Shown here in pieces: positions 33,688-42,484 of a DNA stretch of 64,000 nt. Under the pieces are notes generated by a model, which saw only the letters and a list, made by a program, of their open reading frames with translations, did no database searches and was not told where the DNA came from. The DNA comes from Marine Group I thaumarchaeote (lineage in GTDB: Archaea > Thermoproteota > Nitrososphaeria > Nitrososphaerales > Nitrosopumilaceae). A program made the translations under genes and the position numbers. Location: assembly GCA_013390785.1 (NCBI GenBank), contig JACASW010000001.1:1-64000 (forward strand), read 5' to 3'. How positions within the stretch are numbered: position 1 is the first letter of the stretch; each line of letters starts with the position of its first letter.

Positions 33688-34925
33688 TATTTCAGATCAC
33701 CAAGTATTGATTTGGCTGCAATTTCAACTTTTTTTCTATTTTTTGCAGGAGTATAAACCCTCAAAATTTTCATAAACCCAGACATCACAGAAACAAGCTG
33801 AATGCTTGAAATTTGTATTTCTTTTGCTTTTGTTTTATTATTATTTTCCTCCAAGAGAATAATGGATTTAGATTCCTTTTTTGAAGGAGATAATGGAATT
33901 GAAGATGTATTAGAGCTGTCAACAAAAATTTCGTTAATGTCTACTTTGGAATTTTTTGAAAGCTCTTCTCTAATATCTTGCATACGCTTTTTTGTTATTG
34001 TACTCTTAGTTAGAGTCAGTTCAAATACTGATTTGAATAAATTTCTATTTTGATAATCTGTAGCAATTTTTTTTGCGGTTTTTAGTTTGAAGTTATGTTC
34101 AGGCAGATTTAGCAGTTTAGAGAGAATTACTTCATCAGATAATTTCAGATAGTCATCAAGACTCATTGAAGTAAGCCCAAGTTCTTCTTCTGCTAACTCC
34201 ATTGATTCTAACAGCATTACTTCACCAGCCCTAACTGTCTTATGAAAATAGACGGCCTTGAACATTTGATATCTGGATGTCATCATAGTTTCAAAATTCA
34301 CTAGTGCTGACTTGTCAAGTGCAAGTTTGTTCTTGTATACATCTAAAGAATGCATTAGCCTATTATGATCAATCTTTGCGTGTTCAGCACCTGTGAAGTA
34401 TCCATCTCTAAGTAGGTAATCCATAATGTCGGCGCTCAAAGCCCCAGATATTATTTCATTCAAAAACTGTAATCTGGAGTCACCGAAAGCCACTTTAGTT
34501 ATGAATCTCTTATCGTATCCATTTTTTGAAATCAAATCACCAATCTTTGTCTTTAGTATGATCTCTTTTCCTATGTCTTCATGTGAGTGCTTTTTCTTTT
34601 GTAAAAGTTCCTCAAAAATATGTGAAAATGGACCATGCCCTATATCATGTAACAAACCAGCAAATCGTAAATTTTGAATGTTATCAACAGAGATTAGTCC
34701 CTTTTCATGAAGTGCATGACCCGCCATTGAGGCAATGTGCATTACCCCAAGAGAATGTTCAAATCTAGTATGCTGCGCACCTGGATAGATTAAATGAGCG
34801 CCTGAAAGTTGTCGTATTCTTCTTAACCTCTGAAAAATTGATGTGTCTATAATTTTCAGCTCGCTATCATAAACTCTAACAAAATTATGAATTGGATCAA
34901 TGATGTCAAGATGTGTCTTTTTCAT
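33687..34925 (-). CDS. HD-domain phosphohydrolase (SAMHD1/dNTPase-like)
   Basis: 412 residues. The metal-binding residues are seen in [10 protein letters not shown] (His), [12 protein letters not shown] (His-Asp) and a later [11 protein letters not shown] (Asp), the arrangement of SAMHD1-like dNTP triphosphohydrolases. An additional mostly helical C-terminal part (about 250-412) is less conserved. Its position between dTMP kinase and UMP kinase, with overlaps on both sides, supports a role in controlling deoxynucleotide pools. Confidence 0.9.
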   Translation of the reverse strand: MKKTHLDIIDPIHNFVRVYDSELKIIDTSIFQRLRRIRQLSGAHLIYPGAQHTRFEHSLGVMHIASMAGHALHEKGLISVDNIQNLRFAGLLHDIGHGPFSHIFEELLQKKKHSHEDIGKEIILKTKIGDLISKNGYDKRFITKVAFGDSRLQFLNEIISGALSADIMDYLLRDGYFTGAEHAKIDHNRLMHSLDVYKNKLALDKSALVNFETMMTSRYQMFKAVYFHKTVRAGEVMLLESMELAEEELGLTSMSLDDYLKLSDEVILSKLLNLPEHNFKLKTAKKIATDYQNRNLFKSVFELTLTKSTITKKRMQDIREELSKNSKVDINEIFVDSSNTSSIPLSPSKKESKSIILLEENNNKTKAKEIQISSIQLVSVMSGFMKILRVYTPAKNRKKVEIAAKSILGDLK

Positions 34926-35503
34926 GATCCTATTTTTTTGAAAATAATTTTAAGAATTTCTTTATGAACTTCTTGCTTGGTGCCTGAAGCATTAACTATC
35001 TTCCATCTATGCTTTTTTGCCAACCTACGATATATTTGAGATATTTTTTTTGAAAAATCTTTATTTTTTTCAAATGCATCTCTTTTAGATTTTTTGCGTG
35101 AAAATGAGTCACTTTGTGAAGCATCTAAAACAATAACAAGATCAGCTTTTGGGAGACCTTCCTCAAGTTTTTGTAACCACTTTTCTTTCAAGCCATTTGC
35201 AATACCATAAACAAGATTAGAATGATAATATCTGTTCATTATTAAAACAGAGTTTTTTGCAGCAGATTTTTTAATCTCTTCTAGTTTTTCCCATCTGTTT
35301 GCTGCATATAGATAATGAATAATTTCTGGCGGAAATTTTCTTTTACCATGGAGATAACCATTGATTTCTTTGCCAATGACAGTTGAGTAATCAGGAAAAT
35401 CAAATACTGCTGTTTTGATTTTTTGTGCTTTTAGTGCCTTGGCTAACATTGCAGTTTGTGTTTTCTTTCCAGCCTGATCTGTGCCCTCAAGCGCAATAAT
35501 CAT
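34922..35503 (-). CDS. tmk: Thymidylate kinase
   Basis: 193 residues. The P-loop reads GTDQAGKKTQ (7-16), and the DRY-like substrate loop is NRYYHSNLVYG. It phosphorylates dTMP to dTDP. First gene of the nucleotide operon; its stop overlaps the next start by 4 bases (ATGA). Confidence 0.92.
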   Translation of the reverse strand: MIIALEGTDQAGKKTQTAMLAKALKAQKIKTAVFDFPDYSTVIGKEINGYLHGKRKFPPEIIHYLYAANRWEKLEEIKKSAAKNSVLIMNRYYHSNLVYGIANGLKEKWLQKLEEGLPKADLVIVLDASQSDSFSRKKSKRDAFEKNKDFSKKISQIYRRLAKKHRWKIVNASGTKQEVHKEILKIIFKKIGS

Positions 35504-35573
35504 ATTATAAAATTAATGCCTCAGGATTAAATATCTATCAAAACTTATAACATAAAAAAAATCAGTGATCAAA

Positions 35574-35960
35574 ATGGGACTGGTAAAGCATGTCGCTAAG
35601 GAATTTTTTAAGGAGATAGATGATAAATCTAGAGAATTTTTTGAGTTTGTGTTGCCACCTATTGATCTGCATGAGGAAAATGACAACCTAATTGTCACAG
35701 TAGACATTCCTGGCTTTGACAAGAGCGACATCAAGGTTTCAATGAATGGTAATGTGCTATCTATCAACGCAGAAAAAAAAGATGCTGTAAATGGTAGACC
35801 AATAATGAAACAGCGACCGTGTGTAATAGATAAAAAAATGAGACTGCCAATAACTGTTAAAGAGGGAGAGGAAAAAGTTACTTCTGCAAAATATGTTGAT
35901 GGGGTACTAACTATTGAAATCCCAATTACAAAGAAGGGAAAAGAAATCTCATTAGATTAA
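35574..35960 (+). CDS. Small heat-shock protein (Hsp20/alpha-crystallin)
   Basis: 128 residues from ATG 35574, which lies 24-29 bases after the TATA box TTATAA (35545-35550); a GTG at 35565 is less likely. A short amphipathic N-terminus, then the alpha-crystallin domain (about 32-120) with VTVDIPGFDKSDIKVS and the C-terminal strand DGVLTIEIP. The usual C-terminal I-x-I anchor is IEIPI. A holdase chaperone. It converges with the ABC1 kinase gene, 4-base overlap. Confidence 0.92.
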   Translation: MGLVKHVAKEFFKEIDDKSREFFEFVLPPIDLHEENDNLIVTVDIPGFDKSDIKVSMNGNVLSINAEKKDAVNGRPIMKQRPCVIDKKMRLPITVKEGEEKVTSAKYVDGVLTIEIPITKKGKEISLD

Positions 35961-37504
35961 CGATTTCTAGCCGCTACAAATATTCCCATTATTGCTGCAG
36001 ACGCAATCATTCCAATTATTCCAAGTGTTTCGTTTGATTGGAATAAGAATGCAGAGCCAAAAAACACGGCGCCAGACAAAATGCTTCCTGACAATAATGT
36101 ATTCGAACCATGCTTATTTTTTTGCTGCAGAACACGGTTCTCATCCATGAATTTTTTTATTTCAGGTGCAATTGTAAGAGTATCGTCAAGTGTTTTTGCA
36201 AATCTTTTGAATGAATGTTTAATCTCTTCAATGTATGCATCCTTGATCAAGTGTTCCTCTTCTAAAATTTCTCTTAGAACCTTGATGAACTTAAAATCAA
36301 CCTTGTGTGTATGGTAAATTCCTTCTATGATGGTTGACATTCTAAGATACAGTGCAAGATGTTTCGGAAGTTTAAACGGAAACTTTGACATCGTCCTGTT
36401 GGCAAGAGCCATCAGCGCTTCAACTTCCATCTCGTCTGGCTTTTTGCCATACATTGATTTTATGGACATGTCAATTCCTTGCTCTATTACTTGTCGGTTA
36501 AAGTCAGGTGCGAGCATTCCAAGCTCATCCATTGCGTTTACAGTCCTTGGTGGGTTTTTTTCCACAAGAGCAAGATAAAGGCGTACAAGACGCAGTCTAG
36601 TTTCATTGTTTAATCTTCCAATCATTCCAAAGTCATACAGGATTAATGTTCCATCATCCTTGACTGATATGTTTCCTGGATGTGGGTCTGCATGAAAGAT
36701 GGAATGTCGCAAAAGCATCGTAAAGAAGACCTTGTGTACATCGATGACTAGTTTTTGCCTGTCAATTCCCTTTTTGTCAAGCTCCTCAATGTTGGTAATC
36801 TTGATTCCTGGAATGTATTCCATTGTGAGCACGTTTTTTGTTGAATAATCATCATGTACCTCTGGAATTACTACGTTGTATGGCTCCATATTCTTTTTTA
36901 TTTTTTTCAGGTTTTCAGACTCTTTGGAATAATCCATCTCCTCATGAATCGACTCGGCAAACTGTTTCATTATCGGAATGATTGAGAATCTCAAGTTTTG
37001 GTCAACGAATCTCATTGCAAAAGGAATTATCTTCATTAAAACTTTGAGATCTTTTTCTACTTGTTTTTCAATTCCTGGTCGCCTTACCTTGACTATTACT
37101 TGTTGTCCGTTCTTTATTGCTAGATGCACTTGACCAAGTGATGCTCCAGACAATGAGTTTTGATCCAGTTCATCGAACTTTTCTTCAATCTTACCAATAT
37201 CTTTCTCAATTATTGGTCTTACTTTCTCAAATGAAACAGCCGGTACGCTGTCTTGTAATTTAGATAATTCCTCAAGATATGGCTGTGGTAAGATGTCTGC
37301 ACGTGATGAAAGCCACTGCCCAAACTTGATAAAGACAGGACCAAGTGAGATACACGTGTTTAGAAGTCTTTGTGCGTTTCTTCGAAACCTTTTTTCATCA
37401 ATGTTTTTTCCTTCCTGCGAGATCCAAAGAATGCGGTCCTTTCTTAGAGCTAGTACTGCTGGAATCAGTTTGATGAACACATGAATTGTTCTTACAAGTA
37501 CCAA
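35957..37504 (-). CDS. ABC1/UbiB-family atypical protein kinase-like protein
   Basis: 515 residues. Family hallmarks: KFGQWLSSR near 60 (KxGQ motif), ASLGQVHLA, the ATP lysine in VKVRRPGI, catalytic HADPHPGN and DFGM. Two C-terminal membrane helices (about 465-512) anchor it. UbiB/ADCK proteins support isoprenoid quinone synthesis or lipid homeostasis; in this organism quinones are needed for ammonia oxidation, but the target is unproven. Followed on the same strand by a small membrane protein gene upstream at 37509, 4 bases away. Confidence 0.92.
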   Translation of the reverse strand: MVLVRTIHVFIKLIPAVLALRKDRILWISQEGKNIDEKRFRRNAQRLLNTCISLGPVFIKFGQWLSSRADILPQPYLEELSKLQDSVPAVSFEKVRPIIEKDIGKIEEKFDELDQNSLSGASLGQVHLAIKNGQQVIVKVRRPGIEKQVEKDLKVLMKIIPFAMRFVDQNLRFSIIPIMKQFAESIHEEMDYSKESENLKKIKKNMEPYNVVIPEVHDDYSTKNVLTMEYIPGIKITNIEELDKKGIDRQKLVIDVHKVFFTMLLRHSIFHADPHPGNISVKDDGTLILYDFGMIGRLNNETRLRLVRLYLALVEKNPPRTVNAMDELGMLAPDFNRQVIEQGIDMSIKSMYGKKPDEMEVEALMALANRTMSKFPFKLPKHLALYLRMSTIIEGIYHTHKVDFKFIKVLREILEEEHLIKDAYIEEIKHSFKRFAKTLDDTLTIAPEIKKFMDENRVLQQKNKHGSNTLLSGSILSGAVFFGSAFLFQSNETLGIIGMIASAAIMGIFVAARNR

Positions 37505-37508
37505 GGTC

Positions 37509-37883
37509 TCACTCCTTTAGTTTTTTTGAAACAACGTATGATGCATAACCTGTCACCAAAGAAGCAATCAAGCCAGAAAAGATTGATAATTGCTTTGTAC
37601 TTTTGTTTTTGTTATAAAGATAAGATCCAACCTTACTGCCTCCAATAATTGCACCAGCCAATCCAATTAGTACTTCTGGAGCATCCCAAACCAAATGACG
37701 TATTGGATCACTTCTTGGGTCGTACTTGTCCATGTGGACAGTATACTTGTCATCATATTCACGTATGTGTAAGTTTCCATAACGATATTGTTTTTTTGCG
37801 CCCTTTTTGTCGCCAAGCTTGGTCTCTTGTGCTCCTTCCAACATGAATTGTCTTAGATGCTTTGGGACTTCAATTTCTTTCAT
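37509..37883 (-). CDS. Unknown two-helix membrane protein
   Basis: 124 residues: a charged cytosolic N-terminal half (1-65, HIREYDDKYTVHMDKYDPR) and two membrane helices near the C-terminus (about 68-85 and 98-118). No catalytic motif. It lies immediately upstream of the ABC1 kinase gene and is probably cotranscribed, suggesting a partner role. Confidence 0.7.
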   Translation of the reverse strand: MKEIEVPKHLRQFMLEGAQETKLGDKKGAKKQYRYGNLHIREYDDKYTVHMDKYDPRSDPIRHLVWDAPEVLIGLAGAIIGGSKVGSYLYNKNKSTKQLSIFSGLIASLVTGYASYVVSKKLKE

Positions 37884-37966
37884 TTTGATGATCGAGTATT
37901 TCTGTAATTGCTTATATTATTAGCTGGCAATCTATGCAATTTTGGAAATTAATGTTAATAGAAGGC

Positions 37967-38018
37967 GGAGAAAGAGATAAGTCAATCAAGATAATCTTAA
38001 TCTGACTGTCTCTTTTCC
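37967..38018. other. Long imperfect hairpin in the 3' region of the exporter operon
   Basis: A run of nested complementary segments: GGA plus AAAGAGA (37967-37977) with TCTCTTT plus TCC (38009-38018), AGTCA (37980-37984) with TGACT (38003-38007), and AAG with CTT closing a five-base ATAAT loop. About 18 paired bases per side. It lies in the 211-base gap between the exporter operon's last stop and the next promoter, so it may be a processed 3' end, a terminator or a small RNA. Confidence 0.5.
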
Positions 38019-38094
38019 ATCATACCTCTTGGACACATATTAAAAAACATTTCAGACAACAGATCCTGATACCTATGATCAAAAATGAATACGC

Positions 38095-39423
38095 CTAAGA
38101 TTCTGTATTTTTACTAATGTATGGAATTTTCCCTTTTTTGATAAACGGAATCTTGTCTTTGCTGTATAGTTTATAGCCAATTGCAATTACAATTGCTAGA
38201 AAAATTAATCCTCCTATTATCGAGCCATAATCAGTATTATCCTCAAATGGAACGACTGTAATCGTGGTATCATATGTAACAGTATGTTCATCACGAACTG
38301 CGTCTTTGTATGAAACTATGATCGTAATGTCATGTTCTCCAAAACTAAGCAAGCCGTTAGATTCTATTGGCACGTTAAATGGAACTGGTGAATCAGGCTC
38401 TATTTCATCTATGTATTGAGAAGACTCTTTGATGTTAGAATCACCTCGTGGCAGTAATTTGACAAATCCAAACAAACCATCAGCATTTCCCTCGTTTAGT
38501 ATTTCACCAATTACAGTCTTTTTTCCTGACAGTTCGATTACCTTCACTCCATAAATCGACGGTTTGATCAAACCGTTAATGTAAAGGTCTGCAACTCTTG
38601 TCAGCGATTGTTTATCTCCATGTGCGTTGGAATAAGTTATCTTCATGGGAATACGTAATGGCTCGTTTTTCAAACTTTCTGGAACAAACACATTAAATGA
38701 AAATGTCTTCGCAGAGTTCGGATCAATGTTTCCTATTTTCCAGTGATTTTGATCAAAAATTACTTTCTCTACATTTGTAGTAGATGTGCTTGCAGAAGAA
38801 ATTGATGTGTCTGTGTTTTGTAATACAACATCAACGTTTGACAAGGTGGCAGAACCATAATTCGAAATTTCAAGGGTTACATCGTTATTTGTGATTGAGG
38901 TTATCACAGGAGTGAGAGATTTGAGGTTTAGAACGCTTTCTCCTGGTAAAGTAAAAGTAAACTGAAATGAGTTATTTCTTTCCCCAGATGACTTTAATCT
39001 TGAATAGTCTATTTCTACAGAGCCGGGATAAGTTTTGATTAATGCACCGTCAGATATATCTAGATAAAATGTAAGATGAAAATTGCTTCCTAGCGTTGCT
39101 TTTGCGTTACTATCCGCAAGAATTGGATAGTTTATCCCCTGTGGCGATTGGAAGTATGTTGGTACAGATAGTTGTCCTTTAATGCCAACTATATCGGCTG
39201 TTGATATGTTAGCAAATTCTACTGTAAATGGTACATTTTTGTCGCCTGGTCCAACTTCCATTTTTTCCGTTGAAGTTCCAAAGTAAGCGTCAAGCAATTT
39301 TACTCCAACTATGCCTGATCGCAAAATTCCTTGTGGAGGCTTGTCATCCAGTTGTCCATATGCATGAAATACTGGAATGCTACAAACTAGTACCAATAAA
39401 AATGCAAATTTTGCAAAACTCAT
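38095..39423 (-). CDS. Exported, C-terminally anchored beta-sandwich protein of an ABC exporter operon
   Basis: 442 residues. Signal peptide (1-23), several tandem Ig/CARDB-like beta-sandwich segments (about 40-395) and a C-terminal membrane helix (about 400-420) with a Lys-rich tail. This resembles COG1361-type S-layer-associated proteins. It overlaps the ABC ATPase gene by one base (TAATG) and is therefore probably the extracytoplasmic partner of the MacB-like transporter. Confidence 0.8.
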   Translation of the reverse strand: MSFAKFAFLLVLVCSIPVFHAYGQLDDKPPQGILRSGIVGVKLLDAYFGTSTEKMEVGPGDKNVPFTVEFANISTADIVGIKGQLSVPTYFQSPQGINYPILADSNAKATLGSNFHLTFYLDISDGALIKTYPGSVEIDYSRLKSSGERNNSFQFTFTLPGESVLNLKSLTPVITSITNNDVTLEISNYGSATLSNVDVVLQNTDTSISSASTSTTNVEKVIFDQNHWKIGNIDPNSAKTFSFNVFVPESLKNEPLRIPMKITYSNAHGDKQSLTRVADLYINGLIKPSIYGVKVIELSGKKTVIGEILNEGNADGLFGFVKLLPRGDSNIKESSQYIDEIEPDSPVPFNVPIESNGLLSFGEHDITIIVSYKDAVRDEHTVTYDTTITVVPFEDNTDYGSIIGGLIFLAIVIAIGYKLYSKDKIPFIKKGKIPYISKNTES

Positions 39424-40097
39424 TATGCAACAACCTCCAGCTCTGGGGAGTGTTCTCCTTCAAATGCACGACCATCTTTAATTGTAATAACTCGATCAAC
39501 GTCTCCAAACTGTGCTCTCTCGTGAGTTACAACAATGAAGGTCTGTCCCAGATCCTTTGCCATGGTCTTCATTAATTGTACAATATTTCTTGCAGTAACG
39601 GAGTCCAAGTTTCCCGTAGGTTCGTCTGCTAAAACTATTGTTGGACTATTGACTAGTCCGCGCGCAATGGCAGCTCTCTGAGCCTGACCGCCAGAAATTT
39701 TGTTTGCCCTTTTGAATAATTGATCTTTCAAGCCAACTTTTTCAAGAATCTCCTTTGCCCTGTTATTGGTTGTAGAGTCGAACTGTATTTGGCTAGGAAG
39801 AAGGACATTTTCTAATACCGTAAGATCAGCCAGAAGATTGGAAAACTGGAAAACAAAGCCTAGTTTTTTATTCCTAAATGCAGAGATCTCGTTATCAGTC
39901 AAATCACTTGTGTCAAATCCATCTACCAGAACTCTGCCTTCTGTTGGTCTATCCAATAATCCAACCATGTTTAGTAAGGTAGATTTTCCGGAACCAGAGC
40001 TTCCTATAACCAATACAAATTCGCCTTTTTTTACAGAAAATGAAACGTTGTTCAGTGCCATAACTTTGGTTTCCGCTTCCCCGTAGATCTTGGTCAA
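39423..40097 (-). CDS. MacB/LolD-type ABC transporter ATP-binding protein
   Basis: 224 residues from TTG 40097; residues just upstream (ALQLEN in frame) also fit the family, so the actual start may be a nearby CTG. Walker A GSSGSGKST, signature SGGQAQRA, Walker B IVLADEPTGNLD and the H-loop VVTHE are intact. This subfamily powers mechanotransmission or lipoprotein/antibiotic export rather than classical translocation. Middle gene of the operon. Confidence 0.93.
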   Translation of the reverse strand: MTKIYGEAETKVMALNNVSFSVKKGEFVLVIGSSGSGKSTLLNMVGLLDRPTEGRVLVDGFDTSDLTDNEISAFRNKKLGFVFQFSNLLADLTVLENVLLPSQIQFDSTTNNRAKEILEKVGLKDQLFKRANKISGGQAQRAAIARGLVNSPTIVLADEPTGNLDSVTARNIVQLMKTMAKDLGQTFIVVTHERAQFGDVDRVITIKDGRAFEGEHSPELEVVA

Positions 40098-40119
40098 ATT
40101 TTCTAATTGTAATGCAACA

Positions 40120-41400
40120 TCAGACAGATCTCATCGCCTCCACTGGTTGTTTTTTCGTAGCACGATACGAGGGATATATTGACGCAATCATGGCCAGAAT
40201 GAATGCAAGGAAAGCTGTCTCACCAATTTTTTGCCAGTTATAGTTAACCTCTAGTGCCAAACTGCCCTGAAACTCCATATTTGTTATTTTTGCATAAGTA
40301 GTATAACCCAGTCCTAATGCAGTACCTGCACCAGCACCCATTGCACCAATAATCATTCCCTGCATGATGAACAGAATCAAAATGTCTTTACGTGTGGCAC
40401 CAATGGCTCGCATAATGCCAATTTCCCTTGTTTTGCTGTTTACTAGCATCATTTGTATGGTAAGAATGGCAAATGCAGATGACCCCATTCCGAAATAGCC
40501 AATTAAATTAATCATGGCAATTCCCGATCTAAATCCTGAAAGAGTTGATTCTGCAGATTCTTCAATAGTTTCAGCCCTTAGGTTATCATTTGGAAATGCC
40601 TGTAAGAATTGGTTTTTAATTTGTGTTGCGTCATAGGGGCTTGCTGATTCTTGTAATCTAACCATAATTGATCTTGACTCTCCTGATCTATCCAACATGT
40701 CACGCAAAGTGTCTATGTGAATGATGACACTTCTGTCAAATCCCTGTCCGCCTGCAGTTCCAGAAATGCCAGTTACAACAAATCGCTTTTTTTGGTCAAT
40801 GCCCCATTGATCTGTTATAGTAAGTTTTACACTATCACCAACCCGGACTGGTTGGCAATAGCCCATGTCGATACCACCTGTTACTGTTGGATCAGTTCCG
40901 CTAGACATGAAAGAACCGCCTCTGGAACAACCTCCAAGATCAGATGCAACTGATTCTCCAACAACAATTGAATTGCGAGCATAGACATATTGTCCATCAC
41001 CTACCGTTTCGTGGATAGTTGATGTCCTAATGTCAGAAATGGGATCAACACCTAGAACAGGTACGTTAAATTTCTCATGTTGCTGTCCTAAAATTCTAGT
41101 TTCTGCAGTAGCAGATGCTTCTAACCTTGGCGTTGCTGCCTCAACGCCCGGAATTCGTTCAAACCAATTAATTAAAACAATGTCTGATTTCTCGATGGTA
41201 GATTTCTCTTCGTCATAAACGTAAATGTCCCCAAAACGATATTCAGACATGTCACGTATTATGGCATCATAGATTCCCTGAAAAATTACAAAATTTACAT
41301 TGATTACTAAAATTCCAATCGATACGGCCAATACGGCACCAATCAAGCTTCCTCTTTTGTTTACCAGCATCCTCTTCGCCAGATGAAGTCGGTAATCCAT
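40120..41400 (-). CDS. MacB/FtsX-type ABC transporter permease
   Basis: 426 residues from ATG 41400, selected because the TATA box (41421-41430) places transcription there. One N-terminal membrane helix, a large extracellular domain (about 50-275) and three C-terminal helices: the FtsX/MacB layout. The segment REIGIMRAIGATRKDI is the coupling helix signature. First gene of the exporter operon. Confidence 0.9.
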   Translation of the reverse strand: MDYRLHLAKRMLVNKRGSLIGAVLAVSIGILVINVNFVIFQGIYDAIIRDMSEYRFGDIYVYDEEKSTIEKSDIVLINWFERIPGVEAATPRLEASATAETRILGQQHEKFNVPVLGVDPISDIRTSTIHETVGDGQYVYARNSIVVGESVASDLGGCSRGGSFMSSGTDPTVTGGIDMGYCQPVRVGDSVKLTITDQWGIDQKKRFVVTGISGTAGGQGFDRSVIIHIDTLRDMLDRSGESRSIMVRLQESASPYDATQIKNQFLQAFPNDNLRAETIEESAESTLSGFRSGIAMINLIGYFGMGSSAFAILTIQMMLVNSKTREIGIMRAIGATRKDILILFIMQGMIIGAMGAGAGTALGLGYTTYAKITNMEFQGSLALEVNYNWQKIGETAFLAFILAMIASIYPSYRATKKQPVEAMRSV

Positions 41401-41424
41401 GTACAAAATCTAATTGTACAAAAT
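41400..41424 (-). promoter_or_regulatory. Direct repeats overlapping the exporter promoter
   Basis: TGTACAAAAT occurs at 41400-41409 and again at 41415-41424, 15 bases apart, covering the interval from the TATA box to the start codon. A repressor binding both copies would block initiation. The adjacent divergent Lrp-type regulator gene is a candidate. Confidence 0.4.
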
Positions 41425-41500
41425 ATAAAGGATCTGTACCATAGTGCTAACATATAGGACATAATTAACTATAATAACCACCAATTATAATATTCATACA

Positions 41501-42421
41501 TTGAAACTTAACAAATTAGACAATTATGACATGAAAATTCTCGGAATTTTAACTATTAACTGTAGAACACCTGATAGGCAAATTGGCAAGAAAGTTGGTT
41601 TGTCGGGAGTTTCAGTAAAATCACGAATAACTAAAATGGAAAGAGCTGGAATTATTCAAAACTTTACCATGAAAGTGGAACCTCCATCTTTGGGATATGG
41701 CGTAATCTACTTGGTGGTACCAAGTGACGATGAATCTGATATAGTAAAAAAGCTGAATCTTGTTGGAGAACCGTTTTTTGTTGTACCGTGCCTTGGTGAC
41801 ATAATAGCATGTGGAATTGTGATTGAAAAAGACATGGAACAAAAGACAGAGTTGGTGAAAAATCTCATCAGCAATGCTAGGATCGTTCTAACCTTGGATC
41901 CAAAAGAATCTGAATTTCGGGCGGACTTGACTAAAACAGACTTTAAGATTCTTGAACAGCTACTAAAAAATCCCAAGGAAAAAATTGACAGTATTGCCAA
42001 GTCTACAAGCCTATCAGCAAAAACAGTTGCAAGAACTATTGAAAAATTTGAGATGAATCCAGCTATTCAATTTACCATAATTTATGATCCAAGGAAACTG
42101 GAAAAATTCATTGCGTTTGCGCTCCTTGCAATGGTCCAGAACGATACCAGAAAAGTTCTAAAAGAGATAGAAGCAGGGTTTGGCGACTATTTCTGGCAAG
42201 TTCCGTTTACCGCCAAAGAAATGTTGGTTCTATTCATGTACAGCGATAACATATACAATGCAGATGTAATGCATCATAAGATCAAGCATGCTAACGGGAT
42301 TGCTTTTACGGAAGTCTTTTTCCCAAAAAAGATAATGATGCCTACAGACTGGATAACCAACTCGATCAAAAATGCATCAAGATCAGGTAAGCTGCATGTG
42401 CCGATAAATCAAATTATTTGA
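41501..42421 (+). CDS. Lrp/AsnC-like transcriptional regulator with two helix-turn-helix regions
   Basis: 306 residues from a TTG start. The first winged helix is at about 5-55 (ILTINCRTPDRQIGKKVGLS), the second at about 145-195 (ILEQLLKNPKEKIDSIAKS); each is followed by an alpha/beta ligand-type domain. It thus looks like a duplicated Lrp-type unit in one chain, a form common in thaumarchaea. Divergent from the exporter operon, which it may control; the ligand is unknown. Confidence 0.85.
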   Translation: MKLNKLDNYDMKILGILTINCRTPDRQIGKKVGLSGVSVKSRITKMERAGIIQNFTMKVEPPSLGYGVIYLVVPSDDESDIVKKLNLVGEPFFVVPCLGDIIACGIVIEKDMEQKTELVKNLISNARIVLTLDPKESEFRADLTKTDFKILEQLLKNPKEKIDSIAKSTSLSAKTVARTIEKFEMNPAIQFTIIYDPRKLEKFIAFALLAMVQNDTRKVLKEIEAGFGDYFWQVPFTAKEMLVLFMYSDNIYNADVMHHKIKHANGIAFTEVFFPKKIMMPTDWITNSIKNASRSGKLHVPINQII

Positions 42422-42484
42422 TCGGCGTTGGTATCATCAGTATCACCGTGGTGTTAAATTGCTTTTTTGTGATAAGGTATTAAG

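Noticed and set aside
41501-42421. Two separate Lrp genes joined by a sequencing error
   Set aside because: The frame is continuous with protein-like linker residues and a single start and stop; a duplicated Lrp-type unit in one chain is the simpler reading.
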